Positions 11,660 through 23,146 of a stretch of DNA of 64,000 bases are shown here, in pieces (position 1 is the stretch's first letter; the number at the start of each line of letters is the position of its first letter). Source of the stretch: Neofusicoccum parvum (lineage: Eukaryota > Ascomycota > Dothideomycetes > Botryosphaeriales > Botryosphaeriaceae); NCBI GenBank assembly GCA_020912385.1, contig CP087213.1, positions 1,674,001 to 1,738,000 on the forward strand, read 5' to 3'. The notes under the pieces were generated by a model that ran no database searches, had not been told where the DNA came from, and was given only the letters and a program-made list of their open reading frames with translations. Made by a program: the position numbers and the translations under genes.

Positions 11660-13971
11660 ATGTCGACTTCGCGGAGCATCGCTGTCGCCGTCTGTCCTTC
11701 CGCTCCGTTCCTTGTTCCGCGCAGAGCCTGCGCCGTCCTCCGTTATGCCCAGTCCGGAGCTGCCTCAGTCGCCGCAAAGCATGATGCGGCGCATCCTCGA
11801 CCTGGCCGTCCACAGACGCAGTCTTCTTTCCTCAGGCGGGTGAAATTCAAACAAGGCAAGTTTGTGCCGCCTCCAGTTCTGGACGAGCAATCGGGAGAAG
11901 TACGTCTGTGGATTCCACACGGTTGGATGAGAACTAATTGTCCTGGTAGCTTCTCCAGTCCTTTCGTCAGAGCTGCACCAACGGAAGTCTCGAAGACGTT
12001 GTTCGCCTCTATCCACACATGGTTGGGAACAAACTCGTCACCCACAACGACATCCTGCACGTTGCCCGGCTGCTTCACAACTATTTCCGTCGGTTACCAC
12101 AAGCAATGAAGCCACCCGCCATGCCGACGTTACTACAATTTACCGATCAACTCATTGAGGATATCCGGACTGGAACGGTTCCGCCACATAGCGTTGCAAG
12201 TCTGCATTTGATATCCTTTCTGAAGGAGGCTGGTCAGTTCGACCGGGGATCCGCGTTCTGGTCATGGCTCAAGCGCAAGGACAACGATTTTGTGAACGCT
12301 GCCGTGTACGGAGCTGCAATTGAGATGCTGGCCGCACAGGGCAAGGTCGAGCTTCCTGAGTTGGAGGCTATGTATTCTGAAGCTCTCCGACGCTTTCCGG
12401 GAAACTTCGCCGAGTATCATCTTTCGCCAGAGGCTATGGTGCCGGACCGCGGCCAGCCGGTCATAATCAAAGGACTTCCTACTTCTTTGCTCCAGGGGAT
12501 CATGACGGCAAGGATATCACTAGGCGATTGGCGCAATGCCTATCTTGCCTTCGACACCGCTCTGCGGTTGTTCCCGACCCAGGTCCCCGAGCGCTTTTTC
12601 GAGCTGCCCATTCATGAGAGACCTCTGGCGGAATCCTACACGGTATTCATGATGGCTTGCCGTTCTGGAGTCGTCCTGAGGCCTGAGAGATTAACTGTCA
12701 TACTAAACAAATTGGCTGACAGTCAAGCGCGCTCTTCTGTAATACCAAGGCTGTTCGCAGTCAAGGGTATGCTGAACGCCATACATGCTTACGTTGGTGT
12801 CGGCGGTACCATTGGAGGGCACCATCTCAGTACGCTCGTCAAGGGCTTTGAAGGCCTTCTTCCAGGATCCTCTGCGCAGGAATACCTTGCTAGTGAAACG
12901 ATTAATCAGCTCGTTGGTGACACTGCACGCGAAACCGTGCTGACCATATCGCGAGCCGGAGTCCGGCTTACTTTATCGACTTTTGCTAGCCTGGTAGGCC
13001 TTGCAGGAAAGGCACGATTGCCAGAAAACCTCGGCCGAGCGATCCAGGATATCTCTTCGGCGGGTCTGGAACCGAATGAGATTGTACACCGGTCCGTGGT
13101 TCTGGCAGCAGGTCAGATCAAGCACACTGAGCTGCTCGAGTGGAGTTGGAGAAGCCTTGTGGAGTCAGCTGAGGCTTCCGGGACACAGCTGGACCTGCGG
13201 GACTGGCAAGCTTTGGTGCGTGCAAGCATCAACGCTGATCACGTCGGCTTTGTGCGGGAGCAGACTTCCTCCCTAAGCCACGCCGTAACGGACGAAATCA
13301 CGAACATGATCGAACACGAACTCGCCAAGGAACGCCCGCAAACCGTGCGCGCAGTGGAGTTTACGCAGGCAGAAAATGCTTTGGTGGATACGACCATATC
13401 CGAGATCAAGTCTCAGGTCGAGTCAATCGCCACACTGATCAAGTCCAGCAAGCTCCTCAGCTTCATCGAACACCCCCTTCCTATGTCATTAATGCCTAGG
13501 CCGTCATTGGGATCGGAAAGGGCGTTGCGCACAGTCTACGATGAGCTCACAACAGACCCCCGCCTTCCCACGACAAGCCAGCCCCTCCGACCGGCGGTGA
13601 AAAGCGCTTCCGGCTACCCTCTGGACGCACTTCGGTACGCAAACTGGGTGTCAGTCAACGAGCTGCTTCTCGATGCGGAAGCACATGAGACGTTCCGCCA
13701 GAGCAGAATCGACGAGGCCCTCGAGGACGGAAAGCAAGGGGACATGTCGAAAGTAGTGGAGACGGTCGTTCGGAGCTTCTCGCGTCCTACGCTCTCACCA
13801 CCACGGCGTCGATCGGCAGGGGACGGAAGCGCCGCTCGCCCTCCCGCCGCCGGCGGTGCGGCTCGAGATAATCCCGATGGTGATGACGTGTCCGATATCG
13901 ATGCTGCGAGACAGGAGATCCGACGCCTGAGGGTGTTGCAGGATCAGCCACGGTTCGCACTAGACCCCTGA
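11660..13971 (+). CDS. Predicted mitochondrial helical-repeat protein, possibly Rmd9/PPR-like
   Basis: Exons 11660-11899 and 11950-13971 (50-base intron, CTAAT branch) give 753 residues. The first 60 residues are rich in Arg, Ser and Ala with almost no acidic residues, like a mitochondrial presequence. The rest is alpha-helical with repeated helix-pair units, for example near residues 170-230 and 330-420, as in pentatricopeptide-type RNA-binding proteins. The segment FAEYHLSPEAMVPDRGQPV followed by GDWRNAYLAFDTAL recalls the fungal Rmd9-like mitochondrial mRNA-binding group. I name that family from memory and with low confidence. The last 60 residues are low-complexity (Pro/Arg/Gly/Asp). A role in mitochondrial RNA metabolism is inference. 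It is divergent with coatomer zeta. Confidence 0.7.
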
Positions 13972-14697
13972 TGCGGACCGCATGTTCAGCTGGCCCGGGG
14001 AATTAATAGCAACGATAATGGAAGAAATCGATCCCCGCTCTGCATATCCAATATTCGAAATGACGATGTGCCCTTCGCGTGCTCTGCACTGACGACAAGG
14101 AAAGAATAGAACACGCAATCGGGACGTGCACCATTGAACCCGACGAACGTCACCGATCAACACACGTGTAGAACACAGGCAGCAAGAAATTTTGTGTTTT
14201 GCGACGATCAAGACCGGCCAGCGGTTTCGTATCAAAGAGTCTTTCGATGACATTATACCCATCTAGTGATTTTCTGCGTTTCCGTTTTTGAAGCCACACT
14301 CCCTAAAACCCAGCTTTTCCACGCAAAGGGAGAACGCAAAAAAAAAAAAAAAAGCGCATGTGGATGATGTATCCGTCGCCCCGGCTTTCCCTTTGCCCCT
14401 TTCGCGCCAGATTCATGAATTTGAGAAGATACAACTGGAATGAACACCCTTCCCGTAACCTGTGTAAAAACCGCCTGATGAATGAAGTTCAAGACCGTGA
14501 ATGCAGATGAAGATGAACGAAAAATGTAACTCCAGAAGTTTTCCCCGTTTCGCTTTCCCTAACCCATCACACACGAAGAAGAAAAAGGAAAAAGACACAC
14601 GTCGGCGTTCGGACCACTGTACAACAGGACAAACCTCACATCATGGAGGGAGAGAGAGATGGTTGGACGAGGAGAGGAATGGAGGGGGCGAGCAGGC
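13972..14697. other. Convergent intergenic region with poly(A) tract
   Basis: About 730 bases between the 3' ends of the helical-repeat gene and the 92-residue gene. It is relatively AT-rich and carries a run of about 14 A near 14339-14353. I see no gene; 3' UTRs of both neighbours are expected. Confidence 0.4.
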
Positions 14698-14976
14698 TTA
14701 AGCACCGACAACGCCGACCTCCTCGTCGAGCCTCCTTCTCGCGGCGGCGACCCACGCGTCCTCGGCGGCCTGGTGCGCGTGGAAGCCGTTGCGGCCGAAG
14801 TCGACGGGGCTGGGCGGCGGCGCCTCGAGGGTCTCCTGGATGGCCTTGGTGCGCGTGATGTCGAGCGGCGACGACGCCTTGAGCGCGGCCGACACGTCGT
14901 GACCCAGGGTGCTGTGGGTGAAGAGGGAGAGGCGCTCGCGCGGGTGGACCGGGCGGGGTTGGGAGAGGAGAGACAT
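14698..14976 (-). CDS. Small conserved-looking protein of unknown function (92 residues)
   Basis: A single uninterrupted frame from the ATG at 14976 to the TAA at 14700-14698 encodes 92 residues. I do not recognise it. It has no signal peptide or membrane segment. The central part reads PLDITRTKAIQETLEAPPP, then comes a compact block GRNGFHAHQAAEDAWVAAAR with helix-like spacing and a basic/acidic tail ending in EEVGVVGA. Third positions are almost all G or C, as in neighbouring genes, and Met-Ser-Leu-Leu begins right after a purine-rich leader. A TATA-like ATATTTATG lies about 90 bases upstream (near 15069). Coding status rests on composition and on a defined, repeat-free sequence, so confidence is moderate. 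Confidence 0.6.
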   Translation of the reverse strand: MSLLSQPRPVHPRERLSLFTHSTLGHDVSAALKASSPLDITRTKAIQETLEAPPPSPVDFGRNGFHAHQAAEDAWVAAARRRLDEEVGVVGA

Positions 14977-16757
14977 TTTAGATGGGTTTGTCGGCGGTGG
15001 TGGGTTTTGGTGGAGAGTTCTTGCGGCGGTGGATCCGAAAGCAAGAGCCGGGGCAGGCGGGCGGGTGGATATTTATGCGCGGCTGGCGTGGTACAGAATG
15101 GCACGTCGGAGAACGACTGTGGGGGCAGGCGGGTCAGTTCAACAGTTGACCCGGATGCGATGGTTGCGCAATAAGCTTACCTGCCAGCTGGTTGGGATTA
15201 TTGGGAGAGTTGTCTGGGGTAACTATCTCAAAGAGGAAAGTCCGTGGGGAATGGACGGATCCGGATAATTGCGGGAGCAACGCAACGCTGGTACGACGAT
15301 TGGGAGGGTTTCGAGGGGCGCTATGGGATGACGAGCTGCTTCTTATGTGTGCGTCGGTGGTTCGCTGGCGCCGAGGGCTGGTGAGGACGGGGCGTCGGGT
15401 GTGGTGGGAGGCGAGTGGCCGTGGATATATAGGGCAGGCGAGACGTCAAGCCAACGTAAGGGGGAGCGGGTGATGAAATGGATGGACAATGGCCCGGAAA
15501 AGCAACAGGGCGTAGTGCTGCTGCTTGGGCCGAGACGAGGCGGGCCAGGAATGAGGCAGAGACGGCCGGACACGTATGCGGAGGTGGCTTGAGGCAGACG
15601 GGCGGAGGCAGTCTGGCGGCCAGTGCGTAGAATCTCCAAATTTCAGCGTGCCTGGGACCAAGCTCCGCTGGCGGGCTCCCGAAGGCGCGCCGATTATTTA
15701 TATACGTGCTGGCTGGCGGACGGGCGCGCTGGGCTCCCGACGAGCATCCGCAGGGCGTGTCGTCGCTACACCGCCCATCCTGACTCGCATGCGCGGCGGC
15801 CAGAAACGGCAAGCCCGCTGCAATCTGCAATCTGTGGGGGAGCGCGGGCAGGGGGGCGAGGATGCGTGCGTGGTGCAGCGGCGCCGCAGACGGGCAGGGC
15901 TGGGCTGGCGGTGGGCGGCCAGGGAGCCCGGGCGGCGCGGCCGTGCGCGCTTCCCAGCTTCCCCGAGATCAGCCTGCTGCACGCACCCCACGCCAGCGCC
16001 AGCCCGCGACTGTCTGAGGCCTGTGTGAGCGCGACGACGCAGCCTCCAGCTCGCCCGCCCAACAGCTCGCCTCGCCCGCCCGAAAGCCCTGTTTGTGGCG
16101 TGCCACCGCCGTCTGGCCATGCCGATCCGCCCGCGAAGTCTTCCAGTGGTCTTCCAGAAGCCGCCGCGCGCGCACACGCCCTCAGCACCCAGCAAGGCAT
16201 CCGTCGGGCAGGCCCCAGACTCGCGCGACGCCTGAAACGCAGCACCGGGCAGCCGCTGCGGACCCGACGCGCGCTGGACAAGACGAGCAGCGCCAGAAGA
16301 AAACCTGGAGCTGAGGCTGGGCCTGTCTCTTTTCCCGCTGGCCGCCCGCCCTTCCGCGCCGGCCCTGTCCCTGTAGCAGCCCAGGACACCTTGGACGGGC
16401 TGCCTGACTGATATGCGAGCGACGGGCCGGCCGGGCGTTTGCTTCACCCAAGCCTGTTGCGGCGCACTGCGCCGCGGCCGTTGTCATGCCAGACACCCAG
16501 ACGAGCACGGAGCGAGCACGACACGCGGAGGCACACCGTGTAGCCGCCAATCTCGACAGCCCGGGCAGGCAATTGCCGTCGCTGGACGCCGCGTGGGATG
16601 CTTGACCGCAGCCGCCGGAGCAGGCAGCATCATCAGCAGCTCCCGCCCGGCTTCGTGCGATCAGACTCGCCCTGGCCGGCGCCTATCGCGAGCCACCATG
16701 CCTGCCAGCACGAAGGCTATCCATCCTTCGCCCTTTCTGCCTGTCCTATTATCCGCA

Positions 16758-16795
16758 TCCGCCGCCCATCCGCCGCCCATCCGCCGCCCATCCGC
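16758..16795. repeat. Minisatellite, three copies of an 11-base unit
   Basis: The unit CGCCGCCCATC is repeated three times in a row with almost no divergence, inside the gene-poor region. It is not part of any supported reading frame. Confidence 0.85.
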
Positions 16796-19700
16796 AAGCC
16801 CCGGCGCCCGGCCGCGCCTGTCCCTTCCCCGGGTCCCGTAAAACGTGTCCGGGTGAAATTTGGCCAAGCCCGTCCTCTTACTGCGGGTGATGAGATGGGT
16901 GGCTTGCGGCTGCCGGGGGTGGCCACGAAATTCTGTTTCCGAGCTCCCATTCATTTCACCGTCTCAGACGTCGCGTGCTCTGGGCCGTCTCGCCTCGGCC
17001 GCACGTCGTCGACACGACACTGCTGTTTGCCGATCTGAAACGGATATTCTGCCTTCGCCGGCCGCAAGACAGCCTTGCCTTGCCTTGCAGGACCCTGCCA
17101 GCACAGCATGCCCCCAGACCGCCAGATGCAAGGCTTATGCATGCCCCGGGGCCCCGCATGTCGCGTATGCACCCTCTCCACGAATCCCGGCCCAGCCCAT
17201 CGGCGAGCTTCCCCATATTTCCGTGTAACTTGGCTTCTCCCTGCCTCTCCCAACGGCTAGCTCTCCTCCGCCATTGCCTTCTGCGGCAGTTCCACGCGTT
17301 CTAGCTCGCTCGCCCTCTCGCCCCTCTCGCCTTGTCCAAGCCTCCCACGCCGCTCTCGCGACTTGCCGAGTCCGTCAGACCGGTAGGCAATCGCCCGCAA
17401 GGATGCACTGCACATCCCATGTGCTTCCCTGGGCGGCGGCTATCGACGGAGGCTTGCACGCCTGCGTGGTCCGACAACGGCGCCGGAACCACTCAGCCTG
17501 TGGAGCCGGAGCGGAGCTCCTGCTAGACGACAGACGATCGGCCCCAGGTCTCGCGGCGCGGGCGCTGGCGCCTGCAGCAGCAGGCGTGTGGGAAAGCGGG
17601 ACCTTGGGACTACGCCGATAACCTAAAAACTCTATCGCGAGGATCTGTCGATTGAGGCGTGAGAATCAGACAACGGCGCAGCACGCACGACGATGCTGAG
17701 CGTGGTGGTTAGCCCGCGCGGCGGGCTACCCGGGCGATACCGAATGCAACGTCTGCAAGGCGTACCGCCGCGCGAGTAATGAAGTATCATTTCGATGGTG
17801 GCAGAGTCCGATTCTCGATGTCGGTGGTGGAGAAGTCGAGGAGGGACGGGGAGGAAGAGGAGGTGAAGAATGTGGAGAAGCGGTAAGGTTCTCCACAATG
17901 TTTCGCCTTGAATCTTTCCCCTTCGCGCAAAGTTTAAGGTAAGGTGTCGCTCGAGGGACAGAAATGCGGAGCCGACGTCGCGCCGGCTCATGCGTGCGTT
18001 ATGCTTACCTCTCCAACGGCCTTGCTTCGCGTGGTGTGGGCTGCTTTCTGCGTCTGTCGTGACTCTCGCTCGGCCGTCGCTCGGTGCGGCCGGCATGCAG
18101 TGCGATGACACACCGCTGCTGCTGCCGCCGTCCCGCTGTCGCTCTGCCGTGGCGTCTGGCGGCCCGGCCGTGGTGTGTCTGCTTGCGCTCTGCCTGCTTC
18201 GGGAGGCCGTTGCGGAGCATGCTGGCGGCGCGGAACACCGGGTACCACGCGGGCGTACGCGCCTGCTGCTGCGTGACGCCGTTCTTCATTAGAGATTACC
18301 TGGATACACGACGGCGCTGCGATGCTGCCCATACCTGCATACGTCCATTGCATGGCTCGTATGCGCGCGGCATGCATGTCTCACTCACACAGCATCCGCC
18401 AACGAGTCGTCCAGCCAGCCAGCAGCGGTGGCGGCTACTCCATCCCGGGGGCGCTCTGGCGCGGGCCAAACGGGTCTGCAGATCGCCCAGAATACCCTGC
18501 ACGGCCGGTACACCTTTTTCTCCCCAAGATGGCAACACTCTTGCGTCGTGGCTCATTTCACGCCCGCCTCCTTGTTTTCCACCGAGTGCCCCAGCGCGGC
18601 GCTGACTCTCTCTCCCACCATTGCTGAATCACACTGCGCCAGATCTCCGATGCATGGAACGGCCGGTACCGCTTCCAGTTTGTCGGAATGGCGTTCTCTT
18701 AGCTCCATTATTGCCACGGGGATGGACGGGAGTTACGTGGACACACGCCGTATCCCGACATCGTACTCTCCGCCGTCCAAAACACCCTGTCTCCGCTCGC
18801 CATCCCTGCGAGGCAGGGTATCGAGCGGGCAACCTGCAGCAGGCCGCCCGCCGAGCGCGGCAGAATAGAAACGCAAAGAATGAACGCAAAAAGAAAAGAA
18901 ACAACGTGGAGCAGGCAAGAAGGGTTCACTTAGATTAAAAGACGCCGATGAGGCATCCACCCAAAAACAACAAAAGCTTGTAGACCACCAAGAAAAAGTC
19001 TAAAGCAAGGAGCGGGACAGCCGCTTTTGGCCATCCACGTTTCAAAACGTGCGTGTTTCACGCCGTTGGATCTCTGCTAGACGGAACTGGATAGCCGCCG
19101 CGCGACTGCGGATGTTTCGCCTGCATAGCACCTTATCGACGATAACGTCTGATTCTCCATGGTTCTCTGCGCGGTTTTCCCCTCTATCTGCCATCTCGCT
19201 GTTTGATGCGTGTTTCTGGCGATGAGATAGAGTACGCCATCTATCGATCCCGGTTTATCGACGATCAGGCATGCATCAACACCACAAGGAAAATTTTCTC
19301 CCCCCCCTTCCCTAGTAACCTGGAAGGCGGGAGGAAGTGCGACAGATAGACGCTCCCGAGCGCACAGGTTTCCAGGTTTTTTTCCTTATCCGATTTCCCC
19401 CACCTCCCCTCCATGCCGCCCCCCAGGCATCCGCAGTGGCTGGTAGTCTATGGTGGTGCAAGAACGGGCTGATGCTCCCTTTTCCCCCTGCTTTCTTACC
19501 GGCATTTACGGGGACGTGGATGCTCCCGCATACCTCATGTCTGCTCCCGCAAGGACGCACGCGCGCCGCGCCATGCTCACATCCTATCTTGACCGTGATC
19601 CCGGTCGTGTTATTTTTTGACCTGTCTATCTAGTTGATGAGGTCTCACAAAATCCGCTACGCCACAATATCTCGGCCAGAAATAAATGCGGTCAAGATAC

Positions 19701-20010
19701 GCATGCAGGCGCACCTGAAACGAGAACTGAGCAGGAAAGCACGTCATTCCGCTTTTCTTTTTTCTCCCCTTCATTCCTCACCTCCCGTCTGACAGCGCTT
19801 TCTTTCCTTTCTTTTCCTCCCGTTGCATCATGCATCGTGCGTCACGGAGAGACAAATCGGTTTTGTTGTTGTTGCTGTGATTGATTTTTTATTTTCTTTT
19901 TCAAACGGTGTGCCATATGCAGGCCCGCCTGCTTCCTGCATGATGCACGCGCTCGGCGTTCCCATACTCGGGGCTCCTGGGCGAAGATAATGGCTGCTGC
20001 CGCTGCCGCT

Positions 20011-20030
20011 ACCGCCGCCGCCGCCGCCGC
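20011..20030. repeat. GCC/GCT trinucleotide repeat
   Basis: A short run of GCC triplets within a longer GCT/GCC-rich segment (19993-20037), outside any supported gene. Simple microsatellite. Confidence 0.8.
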
Positions 20031-21433
20031 TGCCTCTCGTCATCGGCTCCGCTCCTCCCCCTCGTATCTTTTCCTCCCCTCCCCATATCCTCCCTACATT
20101 CCCCGACTTCCCTCCCCCGATCCGCACTCTTCGGGTCCATCTGCCCGGGTGCGCCCCACCAGGAAGACAGACCCTCGTCGTGTTTACCTTTTCTCGCAAC
20201 CTCGTCCGCCTTCGTCATTTCTCGTGTCAGAGCATTATTGGCGACAGGCACGATAAGCTGGCGTGATTGGCACTGGAAGTGTCGAACAGGGTGGTGTAGG
20301 GCCAGGCAATAGAGACCTACACACGTACATACATGTGTGTTGTTTTGATCGACAGGGGCAAGCAAGCAGCAGGCAGGCATGTAGGCTGGCAGGCGGCGCC
20401 TCGGCCCTGCCCGACCACCTTCTTTCTTCCGCATGCGGCCACGATGCTGGGACAGCACACCTCACGCATCATTACAGAGGAGGGCGTTGGGCGTGCGTGG
20501 CGAAAGCAACCCCGTCGCTGCAGAATCCCCCCCATCTGACGGCTGCCGGCGGCGCCGTTCTGGAACGCGGCGTTGGGCCGCGGCAGGCGGGCGCTGCACG
20601 ATGGGGGGGTTTGTGGCACGACACATTAAGGGTGGCGATAAGCGTGCTTTGCGGCGCCGCCCGGGCCAGGCCAGGCGCGTGTGTGAGTGAGAGAGAAAGA
20701 GTGGGATGTGAGACTGCTGTTTACTTAGGTGTGGTTGACGACGGCTGTGGTTGGCCGGGCTGCTTTTTCCTCCCAGATCCGTCACCCCCGCCCGGAGTAA
20801 TTTCCGTGCCAATGCCGATGCAAGCGAGTCGAGGGCCAAAAAAAAAATTCCAGCAGCGACGCAGACGGGATGCGCGTGCCGTGCTCTCGTGTCGTGGGCG
20901 GGGAGAAGCAGGAAAGGGGAGGAGGCGGGCCGAACGGGGGGAGAGAGGCGTGAGAGGCTGGGCAGCTGAAGAAAATCGTGCTTTGCAGCGTGCATGATTT
21001 TCGGAAGCGTGCCGTTTGTTGTTTCCAATGAAAAATTCCGGCGGCTCAAATCGTGAGGAGAAGAGAGGAGAGAGAGAGGGGGGCTGTGTTGAAATGCAGG
21101 GGGATTGGTGCTAATTGGAGGGAGGGGAATGCTGCAGCGCGCCTATGGGATCTCACCGCGTCCGGGTGCGGGTGACGACGCACCTTTAGCTATCGTGGAC
21201 TCTGCCCAGGACTCGCTCCCGTCAAGGAGTCTAGACCATGGTGTCGTGGCTTTTCCCTTGTTGGGCCCCCTCGGTAAGAAGCTGCCGTGCCGAATATAGC
21301 CTCTCGTGGTGAATGGTGCAAAAAAGCATCGTAAGGATAGAATTTCGATGAAGTATCTCTCTCACCTGTGCTTTCTAGACTTGCTTCTGGCTGCAAAAAG
21401 GAAAAAGCAGTATCAATCCGAGTCGTTGCCACT

Positions 21434-23146
21434 CTACTTCTTGGCCGGCATTTGCGCCAAGTACGCCTGAGGGCCCATTTCCAACAATTTGGCGTCCTTC
21501 TCCATCACCTCCTTTTTGCTGGCCTCAAAATAGTCGTGCAACTTCTCGCCAACATTCGGGTCCGCTACACTCAGAATCCTCGCAGCCAGGAGTGCTGCGT
21601 TCGTCGAGTTGTTGATACCGACGGTAGCCACAGGCTCTCCACGCGGCATCTGGACTATGCTGTACAGGCTGTCCACGCCGTCCAACACGCTGGCTTTGAC
21701 GGGGATGCCGATGACCGGGAGGACAGTGAGAGCTGCGGCCATGCCGGGCAAATGGGCAGCGCCGCCAGCAGCCGCGATGATGGTCTTGAAACCGCGTCCC
21801 TCGGCGCTTTTGACGAACTCGACCATCCACTCGGGCGTGCGGTGTGCCGACGTGATGCGGGTCTCGAAGGGGATGTCGAACTTGGTGAGGATGTCGAAGC
21901 CGGCCTTCAGCACCGGCATATCAGAGTCTGAACCCATGATGACAGCAACGAGCGGCTTGCGCGCAGGTGCTGCTGTGGGGGCTGCTCCCTCGGAAAGCTT
22001 GCCAGACTGCTTGTCGACGGCATCAATCAGGGGCTGTATCAGAGACTCAGCCTCCTCCATGCTGTGGGCCGTCACGGTCAAGTGGCCCATCTTGCGGCCT
22101 GGCCGAGCCTCGGCCTTGCCGTAGTCATGGATGCGGATGCGTGGTGACTTTTTAGCCAAGTCATAGATCTTGATGTGGGAGTCGGGCTCCTTGCCGCCCA
22201 GTACGTTGAGCATGATCGCAGCCGGCTCACGAAGGTAGAGGTCGTCCTGCGAGAGGGCCTCATCGGTGATAGCACGCAGGTGTGCTTCAAATTGAGAGAC
22301 TTGGCAGCCCTCGATGGTGTAGTGGCCGCTGTTGTGGGGACGAGGGGCAATCTCGTTCACGAGAAGAGTGTCGTCCTTGAGGAGAAACATTTCAACACCG
22401 AACACGCCCTTGCCACTGAAGGTTGCCACTGCTTTCCTTGCCAGAGCCTCGGCCTTTTGCCTGATCTCTCTCGATACGCCCCGCGCGGGTGTGTAAGTGA
22501 GTTTGCAAATGCTGTTCTCGTGAATAGTCTCCGTTGTGGGGTATGCAATAGTACCATCTTTCGTCTTTACGGCCATAACTGCCAGCTCGATCTTGAACTC
22601 CGCCCACTTCTCTGCGTAAAGCGGCCTCTTACCGAGCTGCTTCAATGCTTCGGGGATATCGGCTTCCGACCTCACGGGGAAGTTGCCTTTGCCGTCGTAT
22701 GCTTCGGTCTTTGACTTCAGCATAAATGGGTACCCGAAAGAAGCACCAACAGCCTTCAAGCCTTCCTCCGTCGCATCGTCGAGGCTTCTTGACTCCGCCA
22801 CGGCGACGTCGTGTGAGCTGAGGTGAAGTTTCTGAGCGTATTTGTCTTGGATGGTTCTGACGGTGCTCCAGTGAGGTTCGACCTCAACGGTACCCTCGAT
22901 CTCCTCAAGTACTGCAGTGTTGATGTGCTCAATCTCGAAAGTGACGACGTCACAGGCCTTAGCGAGCTTCTTGATAGATTCCGGATCCTTGAACGAGCCA
23001 TCGACATGGCCATCGTGGGCGCTGATTTGCTTCGCCGGGGCGCCGGGTGCGTCCAGGATGTTGATGGGGATTTTCATCCTGTTGGCCGGCTCGACCATCA
23101 TGCGGCCGAGCTGGCCTCCGCCAAGGACTCCGACAGTCTTCGTCAT
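21434..23146 (-). CDS. ADE2: Phosphoribosylaminoimidazole carboxylase (AIR carboxylase)
   Basis: An intronless frame of 570 residues, the expected length for fungal ADE2. The N-terminal PurK-type ATP-grasp part starts MTKTVGVLGGGQLGRMM, with a nucleotide-binding loop and later EIAPRPHNSGHYTIEGC. The C-terminal PurE-type domain (about 396-560) starts VAVIMGSDSDMPVL and includes SAHRTPEWM and the AAGGAAHLPGM loop. The enzyme converts AIR to CAIR in de novo purine synthesis; loss in yeasts gives red adenine auxotrophs. I chose the ATG at 23146, because upstream in-frame residues do not match the family. A TGACTC hexamer at 23299-23304 lies about 150 bases upstream. Confidence 0.97.
   Translation of the reverse strand: MTKTVGVLGGGQLGRMMVEPANRMKIPINILDAPGAPAKQISAHDGHVDGSFKDPESIKKLAKACDVVTFEIEHINTAVLEEIEGTVEVEPHWSTVRTIQDKYAQKLHLSSHDVAVAESRSLDDATEEGLKAVGASFGYPFMLKSKTEAYDGKGNFPVRSEADIPEALKQLGKRPLYAEKWAEFKIELAVMAVKTKDGTIAYPTTETIHENSICKLTYTPARGVSREIRQKAEALARKAVATFSGKGVFGVEMFLLKDDTLLVNEIAPRPHNSGHYTIEGCQVSQFEAHLRAITDEALSQDDLYLREPAAIMLNVLGGKEPDSHIKIYDLAKKSPRIRIHDYGKAEARPGRKMGHLTVTAHSMEEAESLIQPLIDAVDKQSGKLSEGAAPTAAPARKPLVAVIMGSDSDMPVLKAGFDILTKFDIPFETRITSAHRTPEWMVEFVKSAEGRGFKTIIAAAGGAAHLPGMAAALTVLPVIGIPVKASVLDGVDSLYSIVQMPRGEPVATVGINNSTNAALLAARILSVADPNVGEKLHDYFEASKKEVMEKDAKLLEMGPQAYLAQMPAKK

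Larger units (their letters stand above)
14977..21433. other. Gene-poor region of about 6.4 kb
   Basis: I find no supportable gene in this stretch. Open frames up to about 260 codons occur (for example 15623-16411 plus, 15698-16447 minus, 20263-20997 plus), but they are GC-driven, overlap on both strands, are rich in Arg, Pro, Ala and Cys, and show no domain or plausible intron structure. The region contains several TATA-like sites (near 15427, 15694), purine/pyrimidine tracts (CTTTCTTTTCCTCCC near 19800, GAGAGAGAG near 21070), short G/C homopolymers and small tandem repeats. By position it is the upstream region of the 92-residue gene plus the 3' flank of ADE2. It may hold long regulatory sequence or a non-coding transcript. 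Confidence 0.5.

Noticed and set aside
15698..16447. 249- and 207-codon minus frames and a 262-codon plus frame
   Set aside because: All overlap each other in very GC-rich DNA, are Arg/Ala/Pro-rich with no domain, and have no sensible start or intron structure.
20263..20997. 244-codon plus-strand frame
   Set aside because: Composition (Gly, Arg, Cys) and overlapping frames on the other strand indicate chance openness from high GC.
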